A stretch of 64,000 bases of DNA from VAZQ01 sp963841105 (GTDB lineage: Bacteria > Pseudomonadota > Alphaproteobacteria > Rhizobiales > Xanthobacteraceae), in contig CAWJCB010000025.1 of the NCBI GenBank assembly GCA_963841105.1, positions 62,001-126,000 on the forward strand. The letters run 5' to 3'. The notes under the pieces were generated by a model, which saw nothing but the letters and a program-made list of their open reading frames with translations, was not told the origin of the DNA and ran no database searches. Below, piece by piece: positions 1-10,241 of this stretch. The stretch's first letter is position 1. Each line of letters opens with the position of its first letter. The position numbers were made by a program, and so were the translations under genes.

Positions 1-2
1 TT

Positions 3-446
3 TTTCAGTGGCGCAAGCTGCACCCGTCCTCCCGCGCGGACATGAGCGCATTCATTGCGGCGCTTGCGGCGCACGCGCGCCGGCAGAAGCCCGAATTCCT
101 CGTTGTCATGCAGAACGCGGAAGAGCTGCTGGAAGAGCCGGCGGTGCTCGACGCCGTCGATGGGATCGCCAAGGAAGACCTGCTCTACGGCGTGCGACGC
201 GCCGAGGAACCTAACAAGATCGATGACGTCAACTGGTCGATCGAGCTCCTGCATGTAGCGCAGAGCGCCGGGCGCAAGGTGCTGGTGGTCGAATATCTCA
301 AAGACCCGGAGAAGATAGCCGCGGCTGCAACTCGCATCCTTGAGGAGGGCTTCGTGCCCTATTTCGCGCCGCGACGACTGCACTGTCTCAATCCGCCTGC
401 CATCCCGGACGCGGCGGGCAAGCTGCCTGAGCACCCTTGCCGGTAA
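3..446 (+). CDS. C-terminal part of a GH114/TM1410-type (polygalactosaminidase-like) protein, cut by the window edge
   Basis: The frame is open from the first bases of the window, so this is the 3' end of a longer gene; 147 codons are visible. The text FLVVMQNAEEL, then GIAKEDLLYGV, then KVLVVEYLKDPE and a closing GFVPYFAPRRL matches the C-terminal half of the TIM-barrel family annotated as endo-alpha-1,4-polygalactosaminidase or TM1410/MJ1477-like. Known members are mostly secreted; whether this one has a signal peptide cannot be seen. It converges with the next gene, the two stop codons being one base apart. The substrate is unknown for most members, so the enzymatic name is a family label only. 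An ATG at 42 is internal. Confidence 0.7.
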   Translation, partial: FQWRKLHPSSRADMSAFIAALAAHARRQKPEFLVVMQNAEELLEEPAVLDAVDGIAKEDLLYGVRRAEEPNKIDDVNWSIELLHVAQSAGRKVLVVEYLKDPEKIAAAATRILEEGFVPYFAPRRLHCLNPPAIPDAAGKLPEHPCR

Positions 447-447
447 C

Positions 448-1482
448 CTACTGCTGATTCCAGAAAGTCAGTGCCGCGCCCGACGCGGCGCCACCGATGA
501 CGCAGGGGAGGCCGAGCTCGATATGCCCGGTCGCCGCCGCGGCAATGCAGCCAAGCGCCAAGGCGCCCTGTCCCACCAATCCCCACGTGGAGACGTCGCG
601 CTTGTAGCCGGGTCCCTTGCGCTTGAGCTCCTCGATCGAAGCAAGCGCATCCTTGCGCAACCGCGTGGTTTCCACGCTCTCGGCTGCCTCGATCACTTCC
701 TTGAGCACCGCGGCGACTTTCTGCGGCTCGCTCTTGATCGTGCGCTTGAGCAGCGCAAGCAGCTCGGCGTCGCGCGCGGCATTGCTCGCGAGCGTATACT
801 TGGCCATGCTTCCCATGGTCAGCTTTTCGACGTTGTCGCGTTCATTCGCCCATGGGAGGAGAGCGATGATGCGCTCGGTCGCCCGCTCCGACTTGGTAGC
901 GAAATAGTAACCCCATAGCGTATCCAGGAGGTCCGGACTGCGATCGAATGTGACGGCAGCCGGATTGACCGGCTTCTGATAGACGAAATGCCCTTTCACC
1001 TTGTCCCAGAGAGTGGGCGATATTGTCTCCAGAGCGATCTCATCGAGAGTCTCGAGCCTGCCGTCGAGGTATTTCTCGATCATCGTCTGGCGCATCGGCA
1101 TGCGGTCCGCAAACTTTCGCATCCAGCGCTGCCAGTCGGGATGTCCGGAATATGCAATTGCCCGCACGATCAACCAATGATCCACCGGCGCAATGGCAAG
1201 CATCTTTGCTATGAGATCCTCGGCCCGGGTTGGATTGGAGCCAAGGACGCCGGCGACGAAGCCGACATAAATGCCCGCCCCTTCGGGCTCCTTCAACGCA
1301 CCGAGCTGACTGAGCGCGCGCACGGCTGCCGGCAGACGAGTTGGATCGGGCTTCTTGCGATAATTTGCTACCCATACGCTTACGGCATCCATGGACGGAA
1401 ATTCGGCATCTCTCGGCAGCGCCGCCGAAGCCGGCGCGGCAAAGATGCCGAAGACAAGAAGCACGATCATCATGTAGCGCAT
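448..1482 (-). CDS. Secreted protein of unknown function (344 aa)
   Basis: Not recognised as a named domain family. It starts with a hydrophobic signal peptide (MMIVLLVFGIFAAPASA, cleavage near residue 20), so the product should be exported to the periplasm or membrane. The body is rich in helix-forming residues with repeated hydrophobic heptads (about residues 35-300). The last 35 residues form a hydrophobic, glycine-rich stretch with two cysteines (LALGCIAAAATG and LPCVIGGAASGAAL) that could be a C-terminal membrane anchor or hairpin. It is a single gene with a divergent 317-bp gap upstream and a convergent neighbour downstream. A conserved hypothetical of Rhizobiales is likely, but I assign no function. 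Confidence 0.75.
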   Translation of the reverse strand: MRYMMIVLLVFGIFAAPASAALPRDAEFPSMDAVSVWVANYRKKPDPTRLPAAVRALSQLGALKEPEGAGIYVGFVAGVLGSNPTRAEDLIAKMLAIAPVDHWLIVRAIAYSGHPDWQRWMRKFADRMPMRQTMIEKYLDGRLETLDEIALETISPTLWDKVKGHFVYQKPVNPAAVTFDRSPDLLDTLWGYYFATKSERATERIIALLPWANERDNVEKLTMGSMAKYTLASNAARDAELLALLKRTIKSEPQKVAAVLKEVIEAAESVETTRLRKDALASIEELKRKGPGYKRDVSTWGLVGQGALALGCIAAAATGHIELGLPCVIGGAASGAALTFWNQQ

Positions 1483-1799
1483 GATTTCTCCAACAACTCA
1501 GGTCCGGCAAGCAACGGGTGCCACGGCGCGCGAGCGCAGATTTTGCTCTGAAAAAAGGGAGCGCGTTGCGGCATCCTTGCACAGGCCGGTTACAAACATG
1601 CTGCCTGCAAATACAGCAAATCGCGGCGACATTTTGCGGGCGTCAGTGTGCGAAAGTGGTGGCATGGACAGCGATCAACTAAGGCACCCCGCCCAATTGG
1701 TTGATGTATCGTGATACCTTTGCCGCCGCGTTAGAATCTTGTTTACTGTAACCACAAGAAGCGCCGTCCGGCAGCGGCGCCGGCAGGGAGGAAAATCAA
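1483..1799. other. Intergenic region between divergent genes
   Basis: This 317-bp gap lies between the divergent unknown secreted gene and the GMC dehydrogenase operon and must hold both promoters. I see no convincing ORF or RNA gene. The only clear structure is a short inverted repeat at 1706-1717. A good ribosome binding site (agggagg) sits just before the ATG at 1800. Confidence 0.5.
1706..1717. promoter_or_regulatory. Inverted repeat GTATCgtGATAC, possible operator
   Basis: Perfect 5-bp arms with a 2-bp centre lie about 85 bp before the first gene of the dehydrogenase operon, where a repressor or activator dimer could bind. No regulator gene is adjacent, and a 12-bp palindrome can occur by chance, so confidence is low. 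Confidence 0.25.
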
Positions 1800-2591
1800 A
1801 TGGCTGACCAGGGTGACGAAATGAATGGCGCGGACCATGCCGAGCGTTGCGGGCCTGCAAACGGCTTGACGCGGGAGAAGGATATCGGCCGGCGCGGCTT
1901 CCTCAAAGGAGCTCTGATCGGCGGGGCGGCAGCCGCGGCAGCGCCGCATCTCGCAGAGAGCGCCCAAGTACAGGAAAGAGTGCAGGATGGAGAAAGGACG
2001 CCCTCGCCGGCGGCAGCCGGATACATGTTCCTCAACCTGGCCGAGGCCGCGTTTGTCGAGGTTCTGGTGGACCATATGGTGCCGGCCGACGAGCTCACTC
2101 CCAAAGGCACCGAAATTGGGATCAACATCTACATCGATCGCGCACTCGCCGGCGGCTGGGGCAAGGGAGAGCGTCTCTACATGCAAGGGCCGTGGAAATT
2201 GGGCATGCCGAGCCAGGGCTACCAATTGCCCCTGACGCCGGCGCAGCTCTACCGCGCCGGCATCGAGGCAACCAACACACATTGCCGGAAGACCTACGGC
2301 AAGTCCTTCGACCTCCTCGGCGAGCAGCAACGCGAGGAGGTGCTCGTCGGCCTTTCGTCCGGCAAGCTCGCCTTCGACAACGGGCTCCCCACACGCGTGT
2401 TCTGGACCACCGTCTATCAGACCGTGATGGAAGGGATGTTCTCCGACCCGATCTATGGCGGCAATCGCGGCAAGGCCGGCTGGCGAATGCTCGGCTTTCC
2501 CGGCGCGATCGCGGTGCACCGGGAGAACGTCGAGAAATACCGCGACAAGAAATTTCCCGTCAATCCGATCGGCATCGCCGACATGAGCTGA
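1800..2591 (+). CDS. Tat-exported small subunit of a GMC dehydrogenase (gluconate 2-dehydrogenase subunit 3 family)
   Basis: A 263-aa protein with a twin-arginine signal (RRGFLKGALIGGAAAAAAPH, residues 31-50) followed by the gluconate 2-dehydrogenase subunit 3 fold: FVEVLVDHMVPADELTPKG near residue 85, then IDRALAGGWGKGERLY and VFWTTVYQTVMEGMFSDP. In known complexes this gamma subunit is required to export and mature the folded FAD subunit, which has no signal of its own and is carried through the Tat pore. Start 1800 is set by an agggagg ribosome binding site. The next gene begins 11 bp downstream after its own ribosome binding site (agggagagg). This is subunit one of a three-gene operon with the FAD subunit and a cytochrome c. 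Confidence 0.9.
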   Translation: MADQGDEMNGADHAERCGPANGLTREKDIGRRGFLKGALIGGAAAAAAPHLAESAQVQERVQDGERTPSPAAAGYMFLNLAEAAFVEVLVDHMVPADELTPKGTEIGINIYIDRALAGGWGKGERLYMQGPWKLGMPSQGYQLPLTPAQLYRAGIEATNTHCRKTYGKSFDLLGEQQREEVLVGLSSGKLAFDNGLPTRVFWTTVYQTVMEGMFSDPIYGGNRGKAGWRMLGFPGAIAVHRENVEKYRDKKFPVNPIGIADMS

Positions 2592-2602
2592 GGGAGAGGA
2601 AC

Positions 2603-4378
2603 ATGACAACCAGGTTGAAGGAAGTCGATGTGGTTGTGGTCGGACTCGGATGGACCGGCGGCATTCTCGCAAAGGAGCTGGCAGAAGCCGGCGTGAGAGT
2701 GGTTGCCCTCGAACGCGGCGCCATGCGCGCAAGCGACAAGGATTATGCCGTTCCCAATATCCGCGACGAGCTGCGTTACGTCGTGCGCCACGACCTCATG
2801 CAGAACACCGCGCGCGATACCCTCACCATCCGCAACAATCCGTCACAGGACGCGCTGCCCATGCGCCGCCTCGGCTCGTTTCTGCCCGGCGAGGTCGTTG
2901 GCGGCTCCGGCGTGCACTGGAGCGGCCATACCTGGCGCTGGACCGACATGGAATTCAAGGTGCGCTCCCTCTACGAGGAGCGCTACGGGAAGAATTTCAT
3001 TCCCGCCGACATGACCGTTCAGGATTGGGGCATCACCTACGCCGAGCTTGAGCCTTACTACGACAAGTTCGAATATGTGGCAGCGGTTTCGGGCAAGGCC
3101 GGCAACCTGCGTGGCCAGATGCAGCCGGGAGGCAATCCGTTCGAGGCGCCCCGCGCCCGCGATTATCCACTGCCACCGCTGACCACCTTGCTGGCCGGCG
3201 AGATGTTCGCCACCGCAGCCAGGAACAGCGGCTACCATCCTTTTCCGCGTCCGTCCGCCAATGCGTCGCGCGCCTACACCAATCCAGACGGAGCGCGGTT
3301 CGGGGCGTGTCAATATTGCGGCTACTGCCAGCGCTTCGGCTGCGAGGCAAATGCGAAAGGCAGCCCGCACATGACAGTGATACCGATTGCGATGCGCAAT
3401 CCAAATTTCGAGCTGCGCACCCATTCCTGGGTCACCAAGGTCCTCAAGGATTCCGACGGCAGGCGCGTGACTGGCGTCGCATATACAAACGTGCTCAATG
3501 GCGAGGAATTCGAGCAGCCCGCGGGACTGGTGCTTCTATGCGCCTATGCCATCAACAATGTGCATCTGATGCTGCTTTCCGAAATCGGTCAGCCCTACGA
3601 TCCAGTGGCGCAGACCGGCATGATCGGCAAGAACTACTGCTATCAGACTGGCACGAGCGCGACGCTTTTCTTTGAAGGGCGGCACTTCAACCCATTCATG
3701 AACGCGGGCGGGACCAACACCACGATCGACGATTTCAACATCAACTGGGCGTTCGACCGCGCTCCGCATGGGTTCGTGGGCGGATACAACGTTGCAGCGG
3801 GCTTCAACACCGCTCTCCCTATCGGCTACCGGCCAGTGCCTGGCGGCACGCCGCAATGGGGCAAGGCTTGGAAAGCGGCGACGGCGAAATGGTATCAGGC
3901 GGCGATGAGCATCAGCGCAAGCGGAAGCGTCATGGCAAACCGCTACAACTGCTACGATCTTGATCCGACCTACCGCAATGCGTTCGGCCAACCGCTGATG
4001 CGGATGACTTTCGATTACAAGGAGAACGAGCACAAGATGGGCCAGCATGCGGCCACGCTTATCAACGACATCGCGAAAAGCATGAACCCGACCAGGGTCA
4101 ACCCGGCAGTCGCGCGAACGCAGCCATGGACGGTGGTGCCCTACCAGAGCACGCACAACACCGGCGGCACCGTCATGGGTGTCAATCCGCGCGACAGCGC
4201 GGTGAACAAATATCTGCAAAGCTGGGACTGCCATAACCTGTTCGTGGTCGGCGCGAACGTGTTTCCGCACAACGCATCCTACAACCCGACCGGACCGGTG
4301 GGGGCGCTCGCCTACTGGACGGCAGACGCCATCAAGAGCCGCTATCTCAAGAACCCCGGGCCCTTGGTTGCGGCATGA
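2603..4378 (+). CDS. FAD-dependent GMC oxidoreductase, catalytic subunit of a membrane or periplasmic sugar/alcohol dehydrogenase
   Basis: 591 aa. The N-terminal Rossmann motif VVVGLGWTGG (residues 11-20) binds FAD; the GMC C-terminal region carries the active-site area STHNTGGTVMG and the closing PTGPVGALAYWTADAI. The cysteine cluster CQYCGYCQRFGCE (about residues 236-248) resembles the site that holds a 3Fe-4S cluster in bacterial FAD-glucose, gluconate and fructose dehydrogenases. The enzyme should oxidise a sugar, sugar acid or polyol and pass electrons to the downstream cytochrome c. There is no signal peptide, consistent with co-export with the Tat-tagged small subunit. I chose the ATG at 2603 (ribosome binding site gggagagga) and not an upstream in-frame start that overlaps the small subunit. 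Its TGA overlaps the next ATG (ATGA). The substrate cannot be told from sequence. Confidence 0.92.
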   Translation: MTTRLKEVDVVVVGLGWTGGILAKELAEAGVRVVALERGAMRASDKDYAVPNIRDELRYVVRHDLMQNTARDTLTIRNNPSQDALPMRRLGSFLPGEVVGGSGVHWSGHTWRWTDMEFKVRSLYEERYGKNFIPADMTVQDWGITYAELEPYYDKFEYVAAVSGKAGNLRGQMQPGGNPFEAPRARDYPLPPLTTLLAGEMFATAARNSGYHPFPRPSANASRAYTNPDGARFGACQYCGYCQRFGCEANAKGSPHMTVIPIAMRNPNFELRTHSWVTKVLKDSDGRRVTGVAYTNVLNGEEFEQPAGLVLLCAYAINNVHLMLLSEIGQPYDPVAQTGMIGKNYCYQTGTSATLFFEGRHFNPFMNAGGTNTTIDDFNINWAFDRAPHGFVGGYNVAAGFNTALPIGYRPVPGGTPQWGKAWKAATAKWYQAAMSISASGSVMANRYNCYDLDPTYRNAFGQPLMRMTFDYKENEHKMGQHAATLINDIAKSMNPTRVNPAVARTQPWTVVPYQSTHNTGGTVMGVNPRDSAVNKYLQSWDCHNLFVVGANVFPHNASYNPTGPVGALAYWTADAIKSRYLKNPGPLVAA

Positions 4379-4761
4379 GCGTTCCGGTGGGAGGGACAAC
4401 TCGGCTGCTATGCGCGGTAGCGATGGTCTTCACGGGCGCCGTTGCGCATGCCGAAGGGGATGCTGCACGTGGCGAAAAGCGCTTCGAAGAATGCATCGCG
4501 TGTCACTCCGTCGAGGCCGGTGTCAACAACATCGGGCCAAGTCTGCACGGCCTGTTCGGACGCAAGGCGGCCGACGCCGCGGATTTCCGCTACTCCCCGG
4601 CGCTCAAGCGCAGCGGCATCACGTGGACGGCGCAGACGCTCGACGGCTTCATCGCCGATCCGCAGCAGGTCGTGCCGGCAAACCGCATGCCCTATGCCGG
4701 CATGACGGACGCGGCCGAGCGCGCGGACCTGATTGCCTATTTGCAACAAGCTACGAAGTGA
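4375..4761 (+). CDS. Monohaem class I cytochrome c
   Basis: 128 aa with a signal peptide (LLCAVAMVFTGAVAHA) and one haem-binding site CIACH (about residues 41-45); the distal methionine is probably in NRMPYAGM near residue 104. The family resembles cytochrome c2/c550-like soluble carriers. It is translationally coupled to the GMC subunit through an ATGA overlap, so it should be the electron acceptor of that dehydrogenase in the periplasm. Classical gluconate or sorbitol dehydrogenase complexes use a larger triheme cytochrome of about 400-450 residues with a membrane tail. Here there is one haem and no C-terminal anchor, so electrons may leave on a soluble carrier. Confidence 0.92.
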   Translation: MSVPVGGTTRLLCAVAMVFTGAVAHAEGDAARGEKRFEECIACHSVEAGVNNIGPSLHGLFGRKAADAADFRYSPALKRSGITWTAQTLDGFIADPQQVVPANRMPYAGMTDAAERADLIAYLQQATK

Positions 4762-4776
4762 AGAACGGTGTCCGTC

Positions 4777-5811
4777 CTAATTAACCTGCCGATCCGCGGC
4801 TGGCGGCAGGAAGCTCAAATCCATCACCATGTCGGAGGGCAATCTGCGCGGCAGCTGGTAGCCTTCAGTCACGATGTCGATGTGCTTGTTGAGCCGGGCA
4901 GGATCGACCTCGCCAAGGCCGGCGCGCCGCACGCTGGGCGTGACCACGAACTCCAGCGCCCATTTCAGACGCCCGAGCTCCACGGCCGGGTCGGACAGCG
5001 GCTCGGCCCGCTTCAACGCCGCCACTGATGCGTCCGGGTCCTTCGCCGCGGTCTGCCATGATGCGATCGTGGCTTTGACGAACCCCCGAACGGCCTCGGG
5101 GTGCTGCTTGGCGAAAGCCGGGGTGGTGAACACGACATTTGCATAGAGATCGACGCCGTAATCGCGCAACATCATGACGTTGACGTCATCGCGCTTGATC
5201 CCGAGCCCTTGCAGCGACGGCACCGCCGTCATCACCCAGGCCGCGATGAAATCGATGTCGCCTCGCGCCAGCATTGGTTCGCGGATCTGCGGCTGCACGT
5301 TTGACCACTGCACGCGGCCGGGATCGATCCCATTCACGCGCGCGAAAACATTGAACAGGCGGTACGTGGCATCCACGCTCGGCGCGCCGCCCTTTCGCCC
5401 CATCAGATCCACCGGTTTCTCAATCCCTGTCTTCTTCAGCGAGATCAGGCTCAGCGGCGCCTGATCATAGAGCAGCAGGACGGCGATCAACTCACGTCCG
5501 GGATTCTTCGCATTGAACTCGATCAAGGCGCTGAGATCGCCGAAGCCGACATCGTGCGTACCGCTCGCGACCTTGGTGATGGCGTCGGCGCCGCCGCGGC
5601 CGGGATCGAACGCGGCGAAATTGATTTTTTCCGCGCTGTAATAACCCCGCTCACGGCCAAGCACGAACGGCGATTGCTGGCCTTGCAGCAGGAAGTCGAG
5701 CACGAAGCGCACGTCGTTGGTCTGCGCGCGGCTGTGCACAATGCCCGCAAATGTGAAGCTTGCAGCCAGCATCAGCAGGACAATGGCCCTCGTCACTTTC
5801 ATTCCGTCCAT
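4777..5811 (-). CDS. ABC transporter periplasmic solute-binding protein, NMT1/SsuA/TauA type
   Basis: 344 aa. Signal peptide VTRAIVLLMLAASFTFAG...SRAQ at the N terminus, then an NMT1-like fold: VRFVLDFLLQGQQSPFVLG, YYSAEKINFAAFDPGRGG, VASGTHDVGFGDLSALIEF. The family binds sulfonates, nitrate or thiamine pyrimidine precursors such as HMP; a FVLDF-type opening with the GxG segment fits the pyrimidine/aromatic sulfonate groups, but the ligand is open. I start at 5811 because a purine-rich aggag ribosome binding site precedes it; the frame extends further upstream into the neighbouring gene. No permease or ATPase gene is adjacent. It lies 35 bp behind the glutamine-synthetase-like gene on the same strand and is probably cotranscribed with it. 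Confidence 0.85.
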   Translation of the reverse strand: MDGMKVTRAIVLLMLAASFTFAGIVHSRAQTNDVRFVLDFLLQGQQSPFVLGRERGYYSAEKINFAAFDPGRGGADAITKVASGTHDVGFGDLSALIEFNAKNPGRELIAVLLLYDQAPLSLISLKKTGIEKPVDLMGRKGGAPSVDATYRLFNVFARVNGIDPGRVQWSNVQPQIREPMLARGDIDFIAAWVMTAVPSLQGLGIKRDDVNVMMLRDYGVDLYANVVFTTPAFAKQHPEAVRGFVKATIASWQTAAKDPDASVAALKRAEPLSDPAVELGRLKWALEFVVTPSVRRAGLGEVDPARLNKHIDIVTEGYQLPRRLPSDMVMDLSFLPPAADRQVN

Positions 5812-5846
5812 GGAGTTGCTTCTCCTGCAAATCGCGCCTGGTGTCG

Positions 5847-7306
5847 CTAAAACAACTCGAAATATTCGCGCTGCTCCCATTCGGTCACCTCCGATTGGTA
5901 GCGGGCGATCTCCGCTTCCTTGATGCACCCATAATAGTCAATGAAGGTGCGCCCAAAGCCTTCGGCGAGACAGGCGTCGTTGCGCAGCGCCTGCAACGCC
6001 TCGTCGAGGCTCTTGGGCAAATGCGGCGCCTGCGCCTCATAAGGCGTGTCCGCCGATGGGCCGGGCTCGAGCATGCGCCGCATTCCGTCGAGCCCGCTGA
6101 AAATCTGCGCGGCCATATAGAGGTAGGGATTGGCCGCCGGCTCGCCCACTCGATTTTCAAGGCGGGTGCTCTCCTCTCCCGCTCCGCCCAGCACCCGGAT
6201 CATGACACCGCGATTGTCGCGGCCCCAGATGGCTCGGTCGGGCGCGAGCGAATAGGTCCGATAGCGCTTGTAGCCGTTGACCGTCGGCGTGGTGAAGGCC
6301 GCGGCCGCGCTCGCATGCAATAGCAGGCCGGCAAGAAAATGCTCTCCCGTGCGCGACAGGAGCTCGTTCTCCTGGGAAGCGAAGGCGTTGGCTTTCGATC
6401 GCCGATCGATCAGCGACTGATGCAGGTGCCAGCCGCTCGATAAGACATTCGCCACCTTCGGCCGGCACATGAAGCTCGCGTGATAGCCCTGCCGCCGGCA
6501 AATCTGCTTCACCGCGCTGCGGAACAGAATCATGGAGTCGGCCGGCGCCAGTCCCATCTGCGGATGAAAGGTGAACTCGCACTGGCTGGGGCCCAGCTCG
6601 ATCTCGACCGAACGCAGCGGTAGCCCGAGCGCAATGACCTCGCGACGCAACGTCTCAAGCACCGGCTCCATCTGATCGAAACGCGTCTCGGTGAGATAGG
6701 CGTAGCCCTGGGAGAGCAGGCTCACGTCAGGCGCTGCGCCGGGCCAGGTCGCGTCATCGGGCTGCAGGCGTGGATTGTCGAGCCTGAAACATGAAACTCC
6801 ACTTCGAGCCCGGCGAGGTAATCGAAACCGGCATCGGCCAGCCGCTCCAATGCCCGGCGATACAGATGCCGTGTGGAAAACGGCACCGGCTGGCCGTCGC
6901 CGAAATACATGTCGCAGAGCAGCCATCCCGTCCGGGGCGCCCATGGCAGGACACGGAACGTGGTAGGATCGGCGATCATCAGAAAGTCGCCGGCGCCTTC
7001 CATTTCCGGCATGCCGAAGCCTCCGCCGGGAGTGAACACGGGAAACACCGTCTTATGGGCGGTGTCCTTGGCAAGAAGGGTCGTTGTGATGGAGCAGCCG
7101 TTGCGCATGAAGGGCGCGGCTTCGCCTGCCATCACCGTCTTGCCGCGCAGGATGCCGTGCTGGTCGGGAAACGAGAGGCGCACGACTTCGAGCCCCTCCT
7201 CCTCGATTCGCTTCTCGGCGGCCGCCGCCGCCTCGAATTGCGCGTCGCTCCACAACCCATGGCGCTCAACGAAGCTGCGCGCCGTTCTTTCCCGTGATGA
7301 CGACAC
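5847..7306 (-). CDS. Glutamine synthetase family protein, interrupted by an apparent 1-base deletion
   Basis: The N-terminal part (GTG at 7306 to about 6790) carries the beta-grasp segment VVRLSFPDQHGILRGKTV and ends in YLAGLEVEFHV. The catalytic part continues in another frame from about 6785 (FRLDNPRLQPDD onward) with ELGPSQCEFTFHPQ, SSGWHLHQSL and GEPAANPYLYMAAQ, all typical of GlnA-like ligases. Adding one T to the run at 6787-6789 restores one protein of about 485 aa. The family ligates ammonia or an amine to glutamate or a related carboxylate using ATP; divergent members act on polyamines, ethanolamine or aromatic amines. The divergence from housekeeping GlnA and the neighbouring solute-binding protein suggest a catabolic amine-ligase role rather than nitrogen assimilation. 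That is inference. Confidence 0.82.
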
Positions 7307-7619
7307 CGCGTTAGCTCACCGAGGGAGAGGTGCTCCTGTGGGGTGCAACAGCGCAACGTCTTACGCCAAGCGGTGCCGAATACGCTTCGTTATCCCGCCC
7401 CACAAGCGCGGCATGGACCGTCATCGTGTCGGGTAAGGAAAAGTGAAGCCTAACCTTGACTTATTGCAGTGCAACAGGATTGACTTTCGGCTGCCTGCCA
7501 CTATGTTCCGCGCATACGGTTCGACCGTAATAGCGACCGTCCATTCCCCCGCGCAACTTTGGTCATAATCTCGTTGTCCGGTGCGGTTAGGCTCTGGAGC
7601 GGTCTTGATTCGAGGTTAT
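7307..7619. other. Intergenic region between divergent glutamine-synthetase-like and rhlE genes
   Basis: A 313-bp gap with no gene that I can support. It holds both promoters. A short palindrome, TTGCAgTGCAA, is at 7464-7474 next to a TTGACT hexamer (7457-7462), which could be a -35 element; no convincing -10 box follows at the right spacing. Confidence 0.4.
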
Positions 7620-9032
<1,413 letters not shown>

Positions 9033-9057
9033 TTTAAATTCCTCCTCGCGTTGGGAC

Positions 9058-9086
9058 GTAGGGGCGGGTTTGAAACCCGCTCCTAC
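9058..9086. terminator. Hairpin between convergent genes (REP-like, possible bidirectional terminator)
   Basis: The arms taggggcgggttt (from 9059) and aaacccgctccta (ending 9085) pair at 12 of 13 positions around a 1-2 base loop. The hairpin sits exactly between the stop codons of the converging rhlE and potA-like genes. It has no long T-run, so it may be a repetitive extragenic palindrome rather than a classic terminator. A related but weaker hairpin is at 13311-13333. Confidence 0.5.
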
Positions 9087-9092
9087 CCCGTC

Positions 9093-10241
9093 TCAGTCCA
9101 CCGCGGGCGGAAACGCGATTGCATTGTCGCCGGCCAGAGAGACACCGACGCGGGTCCCAGGGGGCCAGCGTGTCATTGCCTCGTCTCCGGGCACGCGCAA
9201 CAGCACGCGACCCGAAAGGGCTTCCGCCACGCTGACATACAGGTCAACATGGCCACCCTGGTAGATCCTCGCAGCCACCTCGCCCTCCGCCGCAACGGCG
9301 GCGCCAGGCGATGCCACTGACAAATTCTCCGGCCGCACGAACAGGTCGACCGTCGCGCCCTGCGCCGCGCCCTGCAACGTCTGCGCGGGTACCAGCACCC
9401 GCGCCAAACCAACCCGGACGGCGGCGACGCTTTGGTCGATACGTTCGACACTCGCGCGGAGCACATTGCCGTCGCCGACGAAGGAGGCGACGAATCGGTC
9501 GATCGGCCGGCGGTAGATCTCGTCGGGAGCTCCGAGCTGGCGAATGCGGCCTTGCGCCATCACCGCGATCCGGTCGGACAAACTCAAGGCCTCGCTCTGG
9601 TCATGGGTGACAAAGATAGTCGTCACGCCGAGCTTGCGCTGAATCTCCTTTAGCTCGACCTGCATCGAGACGCGCAGGTTTCGGTCAAGGGCGGAGAAAG
9701 GCTCATCGAGGAGGAGCACTTTGGGGCGAATGACGAGAGCGCGCGCGAGAGCGACACGCTGCTGCTGGCCACCGGAGAGTTGACGCGGTTTGCGATCCTC
9801 CAGGCCCGTGAGCTTCATCAGTGCGAGCGCGTCCGCTACCCTGCGCGAGATTTCGCCCCTGCCGATGCGGCGCATTCTGAGCCCATAGCCGACATTGGCC
9901 GCAACGCTCATGTGCGGGAATAGCGCATAGCTTTGGAACATGATGCCGATGTCACGACGAAAAGTCGGCACGTCGGTGACAAGACGCGTCTCGATGGCAA
10001 TCTCACCTTGGTCCGGCAGCAGAAACCCGGCAATGAGATTGAGCAGCGAGGTCTTTCCGCAGCCGGACGGTCCGAGCAGCGTCATGAGCTCGCCGCGGCA
10101 AACGGCGAGCGAGACGTCGTCGAGAGCGGTAACGTTGCCGAACCGCTTGCTCACTCCTGCGAGCTCAACCGCGGTGCGGGCGTCTGGCGCCGCCGCCCTT
10201 TCGCTCGCGATGGAAGACGAGACCTCAGCGGGAGTGGTCAA
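9093..10241 (-). CDS. potA: ABC importer ATP-binding protein, spermidine/putrescine (PotA) type
   Basis: 382 aa. An ATPase of the CUT1/PotA class that powers uptake through the two permeases encoded just upstream. Walker A GPSGCGKTS near residue 57, Q-loop FQSYALF, signature LSGGQQQRVALARAL, Walker B VLLLDEPFSALD and switch His in FVTHDQSEA. After about residue 260 there is a TOBE_2 domain (VDLFVRPENLSV), as in PotA and FbpC. The start overlaps the end of the permease gene upstream by 17 bp, so translation is coupled. The symbol reflects family, not a proven substrate; related systems import polyamines, iron or other small cations. Confidence 0.88.
   Translation of the reverse strand: MTTPAEVSSSIASERAAAPDARTAVELAGVSKRFGNVTALDDVSLAVCRGELMTLLGPSGCGKTSLLNLIAGFLLPDQGEIAIETRLVTDVPTFRRDIGIMFQSYALFPHMSVAANVGYGLRMRRIGRGEISRRVADALALMKLTGLEDRKPRQLSGGQQQRVALARALVIRPKVLLLDEPFSALDRNLRVSMQVELKEIQRKLGVTTIFVTHDQSEALSLSDRIAVMAQGRIRQLGAPDEIYRRPIDRFVASFVGDGNVLRASVERIDQSVAAVRVGLARVLVPAQTLQGAAQGATVDLFVRPENLSVASPGAAVAAEGEVAARIYQGGHVDLYVSVAEALSGRVLLRVPGDEAMTRWPPGTRVGVSLAGDNAIAFPPAVD

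Noticed and set aside
1847..2602. N-terminal extension of the GMC FAD subunit
   Set aside because: It overlaps the whole small-subunit gene in another frame and is not GMC sequence; the ATG at 2603 has a good ribosome binding site and starts the FAD motif.
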